A stretch of DNA of 64,000 bases from Methylophaga pinxianii (GTDB lineage: Bacteria > Pseudomonadota > Gammaproteobacteria > Nitrosococcales > Methylophagaceae). Positions 49,374 to 57,728 of this stretch are shown in pieces. Each line of letters starts with the position of its first letter. The stretch's first letter is position 1. Below the pieces are notes generated by a model. The model was not told where the DNA came from, did not search any database, and saw only the letters and a list, made by a program, of their open reading frames with translations. A program made the position numbers and the translations under genes. The stretch spans positions 1 through 64,000 of the forward strand of contig NZ_JAJAEO010000189.1 in NCBI RefSeq assembly GCF_020447225.1. The letters run 5' to 3'.

Positions 49374-51411
49374 AAAGCCTGTTATTGCACCGTCAAAAAC
49401 AACTATCCACTGGTTAATGGTGACATTGAGCATTATCGCCATACCCCATTTTTTTTATCAGCCATTATGGGTCGCCGCAATTTTCACGTTGATGATGGGC
49501 TGGCGAGCAATGAACAGTTGGCGTAGATGGCCATTACCGGTCGATAAACGCGCATTAAAAGTGTTACATTCCTTTTTTGCCGTGCTGACTATTGTATTAG
49601 TGTTTTATAGTTATGGAATAACCATAGGGCGTGATGCCGGCGTGGCTCTCCTCACCACGATGGCCGCTTTCAAAGTCGTTGAGGTTCGCAGTCTTCGCGA
49701 TATTTATCTCAGCTGCTTCATGGGCTTCTTCTTGGTTATCACACACTTTTTCTTTAATCAAAGCATTCCTATCGTCGTATTAATGCTCGTCAATGTGATC
49801 CTCCTTATTTGTTGTCTGATTACGGCGAATGAATCTGACAGTTCAATTAAACACCGGCTTAAACAATCCAGCATAATCGTCCTGCAAGCTGTGCCATTGA
49901 TGTTACTGTTGTTTGTACTTTTCCCACGCATTTCCGGTCCGATCTGGGGACTGCCTAACGATGCGATGGATATTCCGGATAGTCTGCCTGACAGCATGAC
50001 ATTGGGCGAAGTACCGCCACAAAATAATGCGATAACGGGCATGTCAGACAATATTACGATTGGCAATATCAGTCAGTTAATTCAATCCGACGCCATCGCT
50101 TTTCGAGTCAAATTCGAGAACAACCAATTTCCTCAACGGCAAGATCTTTATTGGCGCGGTCCGGTGTTATGGCATACCGACGGTAAGCGTTGGTTACCGT
50201 TAACTGAAAATCAAAAACGTCATGAAACCACATCCAAAATTCATGTGACTGGCAACGCTTTATCCTACAACATAACACTGGAACCTCATGACAGACGGTG
50301 GTTATTTGCCCTCGATTTCCCCACCAAATATCCGCAAACCATGCAAACCCGGCTTAGTGCAGATGGTGGATTAAACAGCGTTGAAGCTATCAAGCAACGT
50401 GTGCAATATCAGCTGAGCTCCCATACTGACTATCTTTTTAATCCAGACAGCGATCCCAACCTGCGATATGGATTAAATTTACCAGATGATCACCATCCAA
50501 GGAGTCAGCAATTAGCCAGACAGCTGCTTGAAAGCAGTACATCAAAAACCGCTTATATAGATGCTGTTCTCGATTATTTTCATCAGCAAAATTTCAGCTA
50601 CAGCTTGTCTCCTCCGGCTTTGCGTGGCGACACCATTGATCAATTTCTGTTCGAAAGCCGACAGGGTTTTTGTGAACACTATGCTGCCAGCTTTACGGTA
50701 TTAATGCGTGCTGCCGGTATCCCTGCTCGAATTGTAACCGGCTATCAGGGTGGTGAGATTAATCCTGTCGATCAGATTTTGACTGTTCGTCAACGTGATG
50801 CGCATGCCTGGACCGAAGTATGGCTGCCCGAACAAGGCTGGATAAGGATAGATCCCACTGCTGCGGTTGCCAGTAATCGCGTGGATTTTGGTATCCGTGA
50901 TTTATTGCCTGCTGAACGACGTTCTCCCGCAGCGATTGCCAACCATGATCGTTTGGTAGAAATATGGCAATCCGCCAAAAACAACTGGGATGCATTAAAC
51001 AGTGCCTGGGATATGTGGGTGGTGAGTTATGGTCCTGAAAGGCAACTCGATTTACTTAAAAAACTGGGCATGCATCAGCCTGATTGGCAGAAAATGATTG
51101 CTTGGCTGGCAATAGGTATTGCGCTGATTTTCGTCTGGATCGCCTGGACAACATTAAGACAAAAGTCTGTCAGCAAGAATAAAGTTCAACGGGTTTATCA
51201 GACATTTTGTGGCAAACTGGCGCGATTCAATATTATAAAGCGGCCACATGAAGGACCGGAAGATTTTGCGCTTCGGGCACAACACGCGCTCCCTGAGTAT
51301 CAACAGCAAATTGCTAGTATCAATCATCTCTATCTACATGTACGTTATCGGGGCGACACCATTGCAGAAGATTTTTTCCAGGCAGTGAAGCAATTTGATC
51401 CCCATCCTTGA
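49363..51411 (+). CDS. tgpA: TgpA-type membrane transglutaminase (DUF3488)
   Basis: 682 residues. About six membrane segments in the first ~190 residues, a periplasmic transglutaminase-like domain with a full triad (C437 in QGFCEHYAA, H481 in RDAHAWTEVW, D497 in WIRIDPTAA), one more membrane segment near 585-605 and a short cytoplasmic tail. Pseudomonas TgpA is essential and envelope-linked; its substrate is unknown. The ATG at 49363 inside the DUF58 gene is chosen because everything upstream is out-of-family. Confidence 0.9.
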   Translation: MVSKKPVIAPSKTTIHWLMVTLSIIAIPHFFYQPLWVAAIFTLMMGWRAMNSWRRWPLPVDKRALKVLHSFFAVLTIVLVFYSYGITIGRDAGVALLTTMAAFKVVEVRSLRDIYLSCFMGFFLVITHFFFNQSIPIVVLMLVNVILLICCLITANESDSSIKHRLKQSSIIVLQAVPLMLLLFVLFPRISGPIWGLPNDAMDIPDSLPDSMTLGEVPPQNNAITGMSDNITIGNISQLIQSDAIAFRVKFENNQFPQRQDLYWRGPVLWHTDGKRWLPLTENQKRHETTSKIHVTGNALSYNITLEPHDRRWLFALDFPTKYPQTMQTRLSADGGLNSVEAIKQRVQYQLSSHTDYLFNPDSDPNLRYGLNLPDDHHPRSQQLARQLLESSTSKTAYIDAVLDYFHQQNFSYSLSPPALRGDTIDQFLFESRQGFCEHYAASFTVLMRAAGIPARIVTGYQGGEINPVDQILTVRQRDAHAWTEVWLPEQGWIRIDPTAAVASNRVDFGIRDLLPAERRSPAAIANHDRLVEIWQSAKNNWDALNSAWDMWVVSYGPERQLDLLKKLGMHQPDWQKMIAWLAIGIALIFVWIAWTTLRQKSVSKNKVQRVYQTFCGKLARFNIIKRPHEGPEDFALRAQHALPEYQQQIASINHLYLHVRYRGDTIAEDFFQAVKQFDPHP

Positions 51412-51492
51412 ATATTCAGTCTGTCCGTTTTGCCATTCATGGACGGTTATCGGAAAATAGTCTCATCAACATTATGTAGTAGAGGAAGACAA

Positions 51493-52230
51493 ATGGCATA
51501 CAGCAGCCCACTGTTTGAGCGCACACATATCTTGCTGGGTGATGCCGGTATTGAACGGTTACAAAACAGTCATATTTTTCTGGCTGGTATGGGAGGTGTT
51601 GGATCATTTACCGCTGAGGCGTTAGCTCGTATGGGTGTGGGTAGAATGACGCTGGTGGATCATGATGTGGTATCAGCCTCCAATTTAAATCGTCAATTGG
51701 TAGCACTGAACTCGACTATCGGCAAACATAAAGTTGAAGTAATGGCGGAACGTATCGCTGACATTAATCCCCAATGTGAACTGAAGCTTATTACTGAGTT
51801 TTTAACACCAGAAACCATTCCCGATATCATCGGCCAGGGTTTTGACGTCATTATTGATGCCATTGACAGCATGAGCAGTAAAACGGCTTTGCTGGAAACA
51901 GCATGGCTAAATCAATTACCGGTGTTTTCCAGCATGGGGGCTGGTGGCAAACTTGATCCCACTCAAGTGCGTACTGGCGATTTGATGAACACTTCCATTT
52001 GTAAACTCGCTAAACAATTACGTTCACAATTACGAAAACGCGGAGTTGGCAAAGGCATTCAAACAGTTTATTCGTTGGAGCTTCCGCTTCCCCCCTTACC
52101 CCCAGAGCCGGTCAGCCGAGGTAGAGCCAGAGCAGTAAACGGCACCGTCAGTTATATGCCTTCCATTTTCGGTTTAACCTTGGCAGGTTTAGTGGTTAAC
52201 CATATTGTGGGTGATGCCAGACGTGTCTGA
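51493..52230 (+). CDS. tcdA: tRNA threonylcarbamoyladenosine dehydratase
   Basis: 245 residues. E1-like fold: FLAGMGGVGSFTAEALARMG nucleotide loop, TLVDHDVVSASNLNRQ, and the later GIQTVYSLELP. It cyclises t6A to ct6A at position 37 of tRNAs decoding ANN. Start at 51493 has GAGGA upstream; a longer frame begins at 51430. It overlaps the next gene by 17 bp. Confidence 0.94.
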   Translation: MAYSSPLFERTHILLGDAGIERLQNSHIFLAGMGGVGSFTAEALARMGVGRMTLVDHDVVSASNLNRQLVALNSTIGKHKVEVMAERIADINPQCELKLITEFLTPETIPDIIGQGFDVIIDAIDSMSSKTALLETAWLNQLPVFSSMGAGGKLDPTQVRTGDLMNTSICKLAKQLRSQLRKRGVGKGIQTVYSLELPLPPLPPEPVSRGRARAVNGTVSYMPSIFGLTLAGLVVNHIVGDARRV

Positions 52231-52723
52231 TCCGCAAAATGTGGTGAATTGCTCTCTCATCTATCAACAACATCTGCAAAAACTACTTAAGCCTTATGGT
52301 ATTGAAATCAGACAGGTTGAAAAAAATGAGACTATCCCGGGCAGTTTTTTTGGCGAACGTGAAGCCGGTCTGCTAGGCAATCAATTATTGTTACGTCTTG
52401 ATACGCCTGTTCATTCTGCCTTACATGAAGCTGGTCACTATATCTGTATGGATAATCAACGTCGCACCACGTTAGATACCGATGCCGCTGGGGATTATGA
52501 TGAAGAAAATGGTGTATGTTATCTGCAGATCCTGCTCAGTGATTACCTGCCAGATATCGGCAAAGAACGCATGATGCTGGATATGGACCGCTGGGGATAC
52601 AGCTTCCGTCTCGGCAGTGCCAAAGCCTGGTTTGAGCACGATGCAGAAGATGCGCGGCAATGGTTAATCACTCATCAAATTATTGATGAAAACAACCAGC
52701 CCACATGGCAACTCAGAGAGTAA
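52214..52723 (+). CDS. hypothetical HExxH metallopeptidase-like protein
   Basis: 169 residues from ATG 52214. The zincin motif HEAGHYICMD has H71, E72 and H75, and an acidic stretch DYDEENGVCYLQIL 20 residues later could give the third ligand. No signal peptide or membrane segment, so cytoplasmic. The compact size resembles a minigluzincin-type fold. No function known to me. It begins inside the tcdA end, suggesting linked expression. Confidence 0.78.
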   Translation: MPDVSDPQNVVNCSLIYQQHLQKLLKPYGIEIRQVEKNETIPGSFFGEREAGLLGNQLLLRLDTPVHSALHEAGHYICMDNQRRTTLDTDAAGDYDEENGVCYLQILLSDYLPDIGKERMMLDMDRWGYSFRLGSAKAWFEHDAEDARQWLITHQIIDENNQPTWQLRE

Positions 52724-52733
52724 AATTCTTTCA

Positions 52734-52762
52734 TTGCAGCCACTGACCAGCATGCTTATAAT
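52734..52762 (+). promoter_or_regulatory. sigma-70 promoter of the Mn riboswitch/GDT1 unit
   Basis: TTGCAG (52734-52739), a 17-base spacer and a perfect TATAAT (52757-52762). The predicted start near 52769 falls just where the riboswitch P1 stem begins. Confidence 0.75.
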
Positions 52763-52768
52763 GCTCGT

Positions 52769-52930
52769 CGTCTTAGGGGAGTAGTCTACCCATCTTAAGG
52801 TCTGTTTATTCTAATCAACGATAAGACACAAACAGGCCCTAGTGCGTGAATCTGTCAACATACTTGTGTCCTCAAGACACATGGCAGCTTCGTGTCATTC
52901 TGATGAATGACATTGGCAAGACCTGAGGCA
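52769..52930 (+). promoter_or_regulatory. yybP-ykoY manganese riboswitch
   Basis: Contains GGGGAGTAG (52776-52784) and the loop core GTCAACATAC (52854-52863), the two hallmark conserved parts. Helices seen are P1 GTCTTA/TGAGGC (52770-52775 with 52924-52929), GGTCTGTTT/AAACAGGCC (52799-52838), TGTGTC/GACACA (52865-52881) and TGTCATTC/GAATGACA (52893-52912). The class senses Mn(II) and often sits ahead of GDT1-type exporters, as here. Confidence 0.9.
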
Positions 52931-52975
52931 AATAACAGCTCCATAGGCGGGTAGCTGTTATTTGCCTTTGGTTTT
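52927..52975 (+). terminator. riboswitch expression-platform terminator
   Basis: A 14-bp perfect stem GGCAAATAACAGCT/AGCTGTTATTTGCC with a 12-base loop, followed by TTTGGTTTT. Its first three bases (52927-52929) are shared with the 3' strand of riboswitch P1. Ligand-stabilised P1 would therefore weaken the terminator and let transcription continue. Confidence 0.75.
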
Positions 52976-52997
52976 CATCCCGCCTGAGTACCTCTTC

Positions 52998-53552
52998 ATG
53001 GAAGCTTTTTTTGTCTCAACCACCACAGTCGCTCTGGCGGAAATCGGTGATAAAACACAACTCCTGTCGTTATTTCTTGCTGCACGTTTTCGTGCTCCCA
53101 TTCCCATTATTTGCGGTATCCTGGTAGCTACCTTGCTTAACCATGGCCTTTCTGCCTGGTTAGGTGTCTGGATCACCGAATTTATCTCTCCTCAAACCGG
53201 CAAATTACTCATCGGCATCAGTTTTATTGCGGTGGCCCTGTGGATATTAATTCCCGATAAAGAGGAAGATGCCTCCTCTAACCTCAATCGTTATGGTGCA
53301 TTTGTGGCGACTTTGGTGTTATTTTTTCTGGCAGAAATTGGCGATAAAACCCAGATTGCTACGGTTATTCTGGCTGCTCAATACCAGCAGTTTTTTATAG
53401 TCACTCTGGGTAGCACTGTCGGCATGATGCTGGCGAATGTCCCTGTCGTATTATTCGGTTATCAGTTGATGCAGAAATTGCCATTAAATGCCGCACGTTA
53501 CGCTGCTTCAATTGTGTTTATGGTTTTGGGAATAATGACGTTGTTACTTTGA
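52998..53552 (+). CDS. TMEM165/GDT1 family manganese exporter
   Basis: 184 residues, six membrane segments. The duplicated family motif is visible twice: ALAEIGDKTQLLSLFLAARF and FLAEIGDKTQIATVILAAQ (E-x-G-D-K-T). Bacterial members export Mn(II). The ATG at 52998 is used because an upstream in-frame TTG lies within the terminator stem. The Mn riboswitch upstream strongly supports the function. Confidence 0.93.
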   Translation: MEAFFVSTTTVALAEIGDKTQLLSLFLAARFRAPIPIICGILVATLLNHGLSAWLGVWITEFISPQTGKLLIGISFIAVALWILIPDKEEDASSNLNRYGAFVATLVLFFLAEIGDKTQIATVILAAQYQQFFIVTLGSTVGMMLANVPVVLFGYQLMQKLPLNAARYAASIVFMVLGIMTLLL

Positions 53553-53606
53553 CAACCTGCGTCATTCGTTCATACAGTAATGCTTTTATCATCTTTTGGA
53601 GAACTC

Positions 53607-54101
53607 ATGAGCCAGCGAATCAGCTCCCCGGTCACCGAGTTATTAACACAGCACACCATTAACTTTGAAGTGATTGAAATTCCGTTGAGTGAGGATAAAA
53701 AGCCTATACGTAATCTGGAAGAATTGCTCAGCAGTCAGGGACGTGATCCTAATTCTGTCGTTCGCAGTCTTCTGTTTAAAACCGGCTCAGACACGTTTGT
53801 GCTTCTAGCAGTAGCAGGTGGTGGACGTGCTGATTGGGCGGCACTTCGCAAACAAGTTGGTGAAAAAAAGTTACGGATGGCTGAATTTGATGAAGTATCA
53901 GCAGCAACCGGGTATGTCGTAGGTGCTGTACCACCTATTGCCTTACCTGAAGCGGTTACCGTATTAGCTGATAACAGTGCATTTCAATTTGATCAGGTCA
54001 TTATTGGCAGCGGCGTATTGGGCTATGCTTTAGCTTTAAACGCCAAGGATTTGCAAGAAATCATGTCCGACGTTCCCGTTAGCGACTTCGTTAAAGCTTA
54101 A
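53607..54101 (+). CDS. YbaK/EbsC-type aminoacyl-tRNA deacylase
   Basis: 164 residues. VVRSLLFKTGSDTFVLLAVAGGGRADWAALRKQVG and TGYVVGAVPPIALP show the YbaK/ProX editing-domain fold (catalytic Lys region and GxxxPxG loop). It likely clears mischarged tRNA such as Cys-tRNA(Pro). ATG 53607 follows TTTTGGAGAA. Confidence 0.88.
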   Translation: MSQRISSPVTELLTQHTINFEVIEIPLSEDKKPIRNLEELLSSQGRDPNSVVRSLLFKTGSDTFVLLAVAGGGRADWAALRKQVGEKKLRMAEFDEVSAATGYVVGAVPPIALPEAVTVLADNSAFQFDQVIIGSGVLGYALALNAKDLQEIMSDVPVSDFVKA

Positions 54102-54115
54102 TTTAAATACCCACC

Positions 54116-54136
54116 AGCTGGCGATCTTCGCCAGCT
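54116..54136 (+). terminator. hairpin after the YbaK-type gene
   Basis: A 9-bp perfect stem AGCTGGCGA/TCGCCAGCT with a three-base loop, followed by a pyrimidine-rich run (TCACCTCTTGCTTT). It separates the YbaK-type gene from the sulfur operon. Confidence 0.55.
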
Positions 54137-54180
54137 TCACCTCTTGCTTTCATCCAGCCCCCTTGCCTGGCGCTTATATA

Positions 54181-54232
54181 TATCAGTATTATCTAATTAA
54201 GATATTTCTAAATTAGAAAACACTGATATAAT
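54181..54232 (+). promoter_or_regulatory. operator and promoter of the SqrR/BigR-like operon
   Basis: The centre is a perfect palindrome TTTCTAA-A-TTAGAAA (54205-54219). A second weaker one, ATCTAATTAAGAT, lies at 54191-54203. Outer arms TATCAGTATT (54181-54190) and AACACTGATA (54219-54228) pair with one mismatch. TATAAT at 54227-54232 is the likely -10 box; the palindrome fills the -35/spacer region, so bound repressor would exclude polymerase. Confidence 0.72.
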
Positions 54233-54262
54233 TGCCTGAGAATTTTTGCAAGGATCTTTTTA

Positions 54263-54613
54263 ATGAGTACCCATTCTGAGCCTGTAACGGGTTTGCACGA
54301 CATTCAAAGTCATGCAAAAGCTGCCGCAGATTTGTTAAAGCAAATGAGTAATGAACATCGGCTCATGCTTTTGTGTGCTTTGGGTAATCAAGAGCTTTCG
54401 GTCGGCGAGCTTAATAATCTGGTCCCCCTGAGTCAATCGGCGTTATCGCAGCATCTCGCCACCTTACGTAATGCGGATTTGGTGACCACCCGGAAAGTTT
54501 CTCAAACGGTTTATTACCGACTCAACGGTGATGCCGCGCTGCGTATTATTGCCGTGTTGCAATCACTCTATTGTCCTGAATACCAATCGGCTTCATGTGG
54601 AGAAAAAACATGA
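54263..54613 (+). CDS. ArsR-family persulfide-sensing repressor (SqrR/BigR-like)
   Basis: 116 residues. Winged helix-turn-helix with recognition helix SQSALSQHLATLRNADLV. Two cysteines, C38 (LMLLCALGNQELSV) and C104 (SLYCPEYQ), are 66 residues apart, the same separation as the redox pair C41/C107 of SqrR. Such repressors release DNA when the thiols form polysulfide links. C112 is an extra cysteine near the C-terminus. It heads the sulfur operon and overlaps the next gene by 4 bp. Confidence 0.9.
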   Translation: MSTHSEPVTGLHDIQSHAKAAADLLKQMSNEHRLMLLCALGNQELSVGELNNLVPLSQSALSQHLATLRNADLVTTRKVSQTVYYRLNGDAALRIIAVLQSLYCPEYQSASCGEKT

Positions 54614-55143
54614 CTTATTCCATCGAAAAACCCAGCAGTGTCTTTATCACTGATACGCCCACCGACTTATGTGTTGTCGATGTCAGAACCAACGCCGAGG
54701 TAAAAGCAAAAGCCTTCCCCGGTGCCATCCATCTGCCATTACACAACCTCACTGTCGACAGCTTGCAAAAGGCGTTAAAACAACGAGCAATAAAACCTGA
54801 AAGAATTTTCCTGTTATGTCATTCCGGGCGACGTGCTGAAACTGCTGCCAAACAATTAGATGGTCATGTAGATTCAGCTCTGGTTGTCATTGAAGGAGGC
54901 ATTGTGGCGGTTGAAAAGACAAATCCTGACTGGGTAATCACCCAGGGTAAAGCTATCTCCATCGAACGCCAGGTTCGCATTGCTGCGGGTGGTTTGGTAT
55001 TGGGCGGAGTAATTCTTGGATTTGCCGTGCACCCGGCCTGGTTTGTCTTGTCAGGCTTTGTCGGTGCTGGCCTGATGTTTTCAGGAATTACCGATAGTTG
55101 TGCGATGGGCTTGGTCATCTCAAAAATGCCCTGGAATAAATAA
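54610..55143 (+). CDS. YgaP-like membrane rhodanese
   Basis: 177 residues. N-terminal rhodanese domain with active-site LLCHSGRRAET (C70) and VVDVRTNAE, then two membrane segments of the DUF2892 type (about 122-160), with GSITDSCAMG-like SGITDSCAMGLVI. YgaP-type proteins transfer sulfane sulfur at the membrane. Start 54610 overlaps the repressor stop, with TGGAGAA before it. Confidence 0.9.
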   Translation: MTYSIEKPSSVFITDTPTDLCVVDVRTNAEVKAKAFPGAIHLPLHNLTVDSLQKALKQRAIKPERIFLLCHSGRRAETAAKQLDGHVDSALVVIEGGIVAVEKTNPDWVITQGKAISIERQVRIAAGGLVLGGVILGFAVHPAWFVLSGFVGAGLMFSGITDSCAMGLVISKMPWNK

Positions 55144-55149
55144 CCCACG

Positions 55150-55974
55150 ATGTTAGTGATCATTGGCATTGTGATTGGCTTACTGCTGGGACTCACTGGA
55201 GCAGGTGGATCGGTGTTTGCGGTGCCATTGCTGATGATGCTGGGAGATTTTTCCATCCATCAGGCCATTACATTATCTTTAGCTGCCGTTGCGGCAGTCA
55301 CGTTATATGGCACTGTCCGTAATTTGACCAACCAAACCATACTATGGAAACCAGCTGCTTTATTAGCCTGCACTGGAATACTGGGAGCACCGCTGGGCCA
55401 AATGTTAGCGACAATGATGAATGAAATGCTGCTGGCGATGGGGTTCAGTCTGTTGGCGATTATCATCGCTGTACGCATGTGGTTTACGGCAACCACCATG
55501 CCGGAAGCCAGTAAAATTGTACGTAGCAGTCATTTATCTCTGGACAAAGCAAAAGGTGTGCTGTGTAGGTTCAGTCCTAACGGGGAGTTTCAGCTGCGGC
55601 CAAAGTGTATGAGTGGATTATTGTCAGGAGGCTTTCTGGTCGGCGTTTTATCCGGTTTATTCGGGGTTGGTGGTGGTTTTCTGATTATCCCATTACTGTT
55701 GTTATTAAGTCAGATCAGCATGATACAGGCCGTCAGTACCTCTCTGGTGGTCATAACGCTGATTAGCTGTACGGGTTTTATTTCTCATCTGGCATTTGGG
55801 GAAATTCATTTTTTGCCTTTTGCTTCATTGGCATGGCTCATCATTGGAGGATTATCAGGCATGTATGTAGGACAACTTATCAGCCACAGGATTGCCAATG
55901 CTCAATTACAGAAAACCTTTTCAATCGGTCTATTGCTGGTAGCAATAACACTGTTTTATCTGCAAACAACATAG
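55150..55974 (+). CDS. TauE/SafE family sulfite exporter
   Basis: 274 residues, about eight membrane segments in two halves, each with a G-rich motif (GLTGAGGSVFAVPLLM and GLFGVGGGFLIIPLLL). This family exports sulfite or sulfoacetate-type anions. In this operon, removal of sulfite produced by the persulfide dioxygenase is the natural role. Confidence 0.9.
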   Translation: MLVIIGIVIGLLLGLTGAGGSVFAVPLLMMLGDFSIHQAITLSLAAVAAVTLYGTVRNLTNQTILWKPAALLACTGILGAPLGQMLATMMNEMLLAMGFSLLAIIIAVRMWFTATTMPEASKIVRSSHLSLDKAKGVLCRFSPNGEFQLRPKCMSGLLSGGFLVGVLSGLFGVGGGFLIIPLLLLLSQISMIQAVSTSLVVITLISCTGFISHLAFGEIHFLPFASLAWLIIGGLSGMYVGQLISHRIANAQLQKTFSIGLLLVAITLFYLQTT

Positions 55975-55988
55975 GAGCTTGCCTTACC

Positions 55989-56687
55989 ATGTTATTCAGA
56001 CAACTATTTGAAAAAAATTCATCGACCTATACCTATTTGATTGCAGATGAGCACACCAAAGAAGCGTTATTAATTGATCCGGTGGTTGATGAAACGGAAG
56101 GCTATATTCGTTTATTAAACGAACTTGGCTTAACGCTAAAGGTAGCGATGGATACGCACACGCATGCAGATCACATTACGGCACTTGGTAAACTGCGTGA
56201 ACTTACCGGGTGTGAAACCTATATGGGGCAACAAGCAAATTCTTCTTGCGCGAACAATAGTTTTTCCGATGGCAGTAAAATTGTTGTAGGTAAAATCATC
56301 CTGTCCGCCATACATACACCTGGGCATACGGATGATTCTTACTGTTTCCACATAAAACACGCAGGACAACACTATCTTTTCACCGGTGATACCCTACTGA
56401 TTCGTGGCACTGGCCGCACTGATTTTCAAAATGGCAGCGCTACTGACCAGTACAGCAGTCTGTTCGATAAATTATTGAAATTTCCTGAGAATACCTGGGT
56501 GTATCCGGCGCATGATTATAAAGGCTGGATGATCAGCACTATCGGTGAAGAACGCCAGCATAACCCGCGTTTACAGGTAAAAGATGTTGTTGAATACAAA
56601 CAAATCATGGATAACCTGAACTTGCCTAATCCAAAAATGATGGATGTCGCTGTACCTGCCAATCGCGCTTGCGGCAACCTAGCCTAA
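55989..56687 (+). CDS. persulfide dioxygenase (ETHE1-like/Blh)
   Basis: 232 residues of the metallo-beta-lactamase fold. Iron site DTHTHADH (H57, H59, D61, H62), H113 in IHTPGHTDDS, D134 in FTGDTL, and VYPAHDYKG near the C-terminus. It oxidises glutathione persulfide to sulfite. No fused rhodanese or DUF442 domain. Start at 55989 with AGGAG 11 bases before. No sulfide:quinone oxidoreductase is encoded in this operon. Confidence 0.92.
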   Translation: MLFRQLFEKNSSTYTYLIADEHTKEALLIDPVVDETEGYIRLLNELGLTLKVAMDTHTHADHITALGKLRELTGCETYMGQQANSSCANNSFSDGSKIVVGKIILSAIHTPGHTDDSYCFHIKHAGQHYLFTGDTLLIRGTGRTDFQNGSATDQYSSLFDKLLKFPENTWVYPAHDYKGWMISTIGEERQHNPRLQVKDVVEYKQIMDNLNLPNPKMMDVAVPANRACGNLA

Positions 56688-56721
56688 GGAATGCTTTCGT
56701 TCGCAAGCAGCTTATTAGATC

Positions 56722-57660
56722 TTAAGCTGATTGAATGCAGTTACGTCCCTTCTGCTTAGCCTGATAAAGCTGTTTATCCGCCCTGTTGATTAATTCATTA
56801 TGTTGAACACCTGGTGCGGGAATCATCGTACTGACACCCAGACTAATGGTAAGTAATTGACTCACTTTGGAATGCTCGTGAACGATTTGTTTTTTGAAAA
56901 GCGCCTGACGGCAACGCTCGGCAATTAACCAAGCGGCATTTTCATCAGTTTCGGGTAATAGCATCACAAACTCTTCACCACCAAACCGTCCAAAAAAATC
57001 ACGAGCCCTGGCTGCGACAGTATTTAACGTTTGGGCGACTTGTTTTAAACAGTCATCACCCTGTAAATGGCCGTAAAAATCGTTATATTCTTTGAAGAAA
57101 TCGATATCGATAATAATCAAAGAAAGTGGCTGCTGATTTTGCCGCGCCTTTAACCATTCAGTTTCGATCGCTGCATCAAACATCCGTCGGTTAGCAACGC
57201 CGGTAAGACCATCTTTAAAAGAAAGCTCTTCCAGCTCTTTTTGTAATTTGAACAGTTCTTCTTCGGTTTTTTTACGTTCAGTAATATCAAACATAAAACC
57301 AATTAATGAATCGACGTCCCCATTCGCTTTGCGGACCACGTGAACCACATCACGAATCCAGACATAATCACCATTTTTAGTCAGTGCCCGGTAATCTGCT
57401 TCATGGTCAATCCCGGATTGGGACTGAGCGACACAATAGTCCACCACCCACAGACGATCTTCCGGATGCATACGATTCGCCCAATCTTCAACTGACTTCC
57501 AGCTTGAAGGTTGCCAACCAAGTAATTGCTCAATTTGTGGGCCGATATAGGTGAACTGCAGGGTGCTCCAATCTATTTTCCAGGGAATAGCTTTGGTCGA
57601 TTCCAACAACGTTTTATAAATATCATTTTCGGCGGGCATCTCTTTCGGCAAGTCGATCAT
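56722..57660 (-). CDS. PAS-GGDEF diguanylate cyclase
   Basis: 312 residues. A PAS fold with PAC motif (about 25-140: WVIRDVVHVVRKANGDVDSLIGFMFDITERKK region) precedes a GGDEF domain. The active site is GGEEF, and an RxxD inhibitory site (RARD) lies five residues upstream, so cyclic-di-GMP synthesis with product inhibition is expected. Soluble; no membrane segments. Adjacent to dbpA but not overlapping. Confidence 0.92.
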   Translation of the reverse strand: MIDLPKEMPAENDIYKTLLESTKAIPWKIDWSTLQFTYIGPQIEQLLGWQPSSWKSVEDWANRMHPEDRLWVVDYCVAQSQSGIDHEADYRALTKNGDYVWIRDVVHVVRKANGDVDSLIGFMFDITERKKTEEELFKLQKELEELSFKDGLTGVANRRMFDAAIETEWLKARQNQQPLSLIIIDIDFFKEYNDFYGHLQGDDCLKQVAQTLNTVAARARDFFGRFGGEEFVMLLPETDENAAWLIAERCRQALFKKQIVHEHSKVSQLLTISLGVSTMIPAPGVQHNELINRADKQLYQAKQKGRNCIQSA

Positions 57661-57728
57661 TTCAAACCTCGTAAAAGCTTAAAACTAAAATTCACTGACA
57701 AGGTGATATACCTACTTACAGTATGAAA

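Noticed and set aside
56690-56716. Terminator after the persulfide dioxygenase gene
   Set aside because: Only a 5-bp stem (TGCTT/AAGCA) with no T-run; too weak to list.
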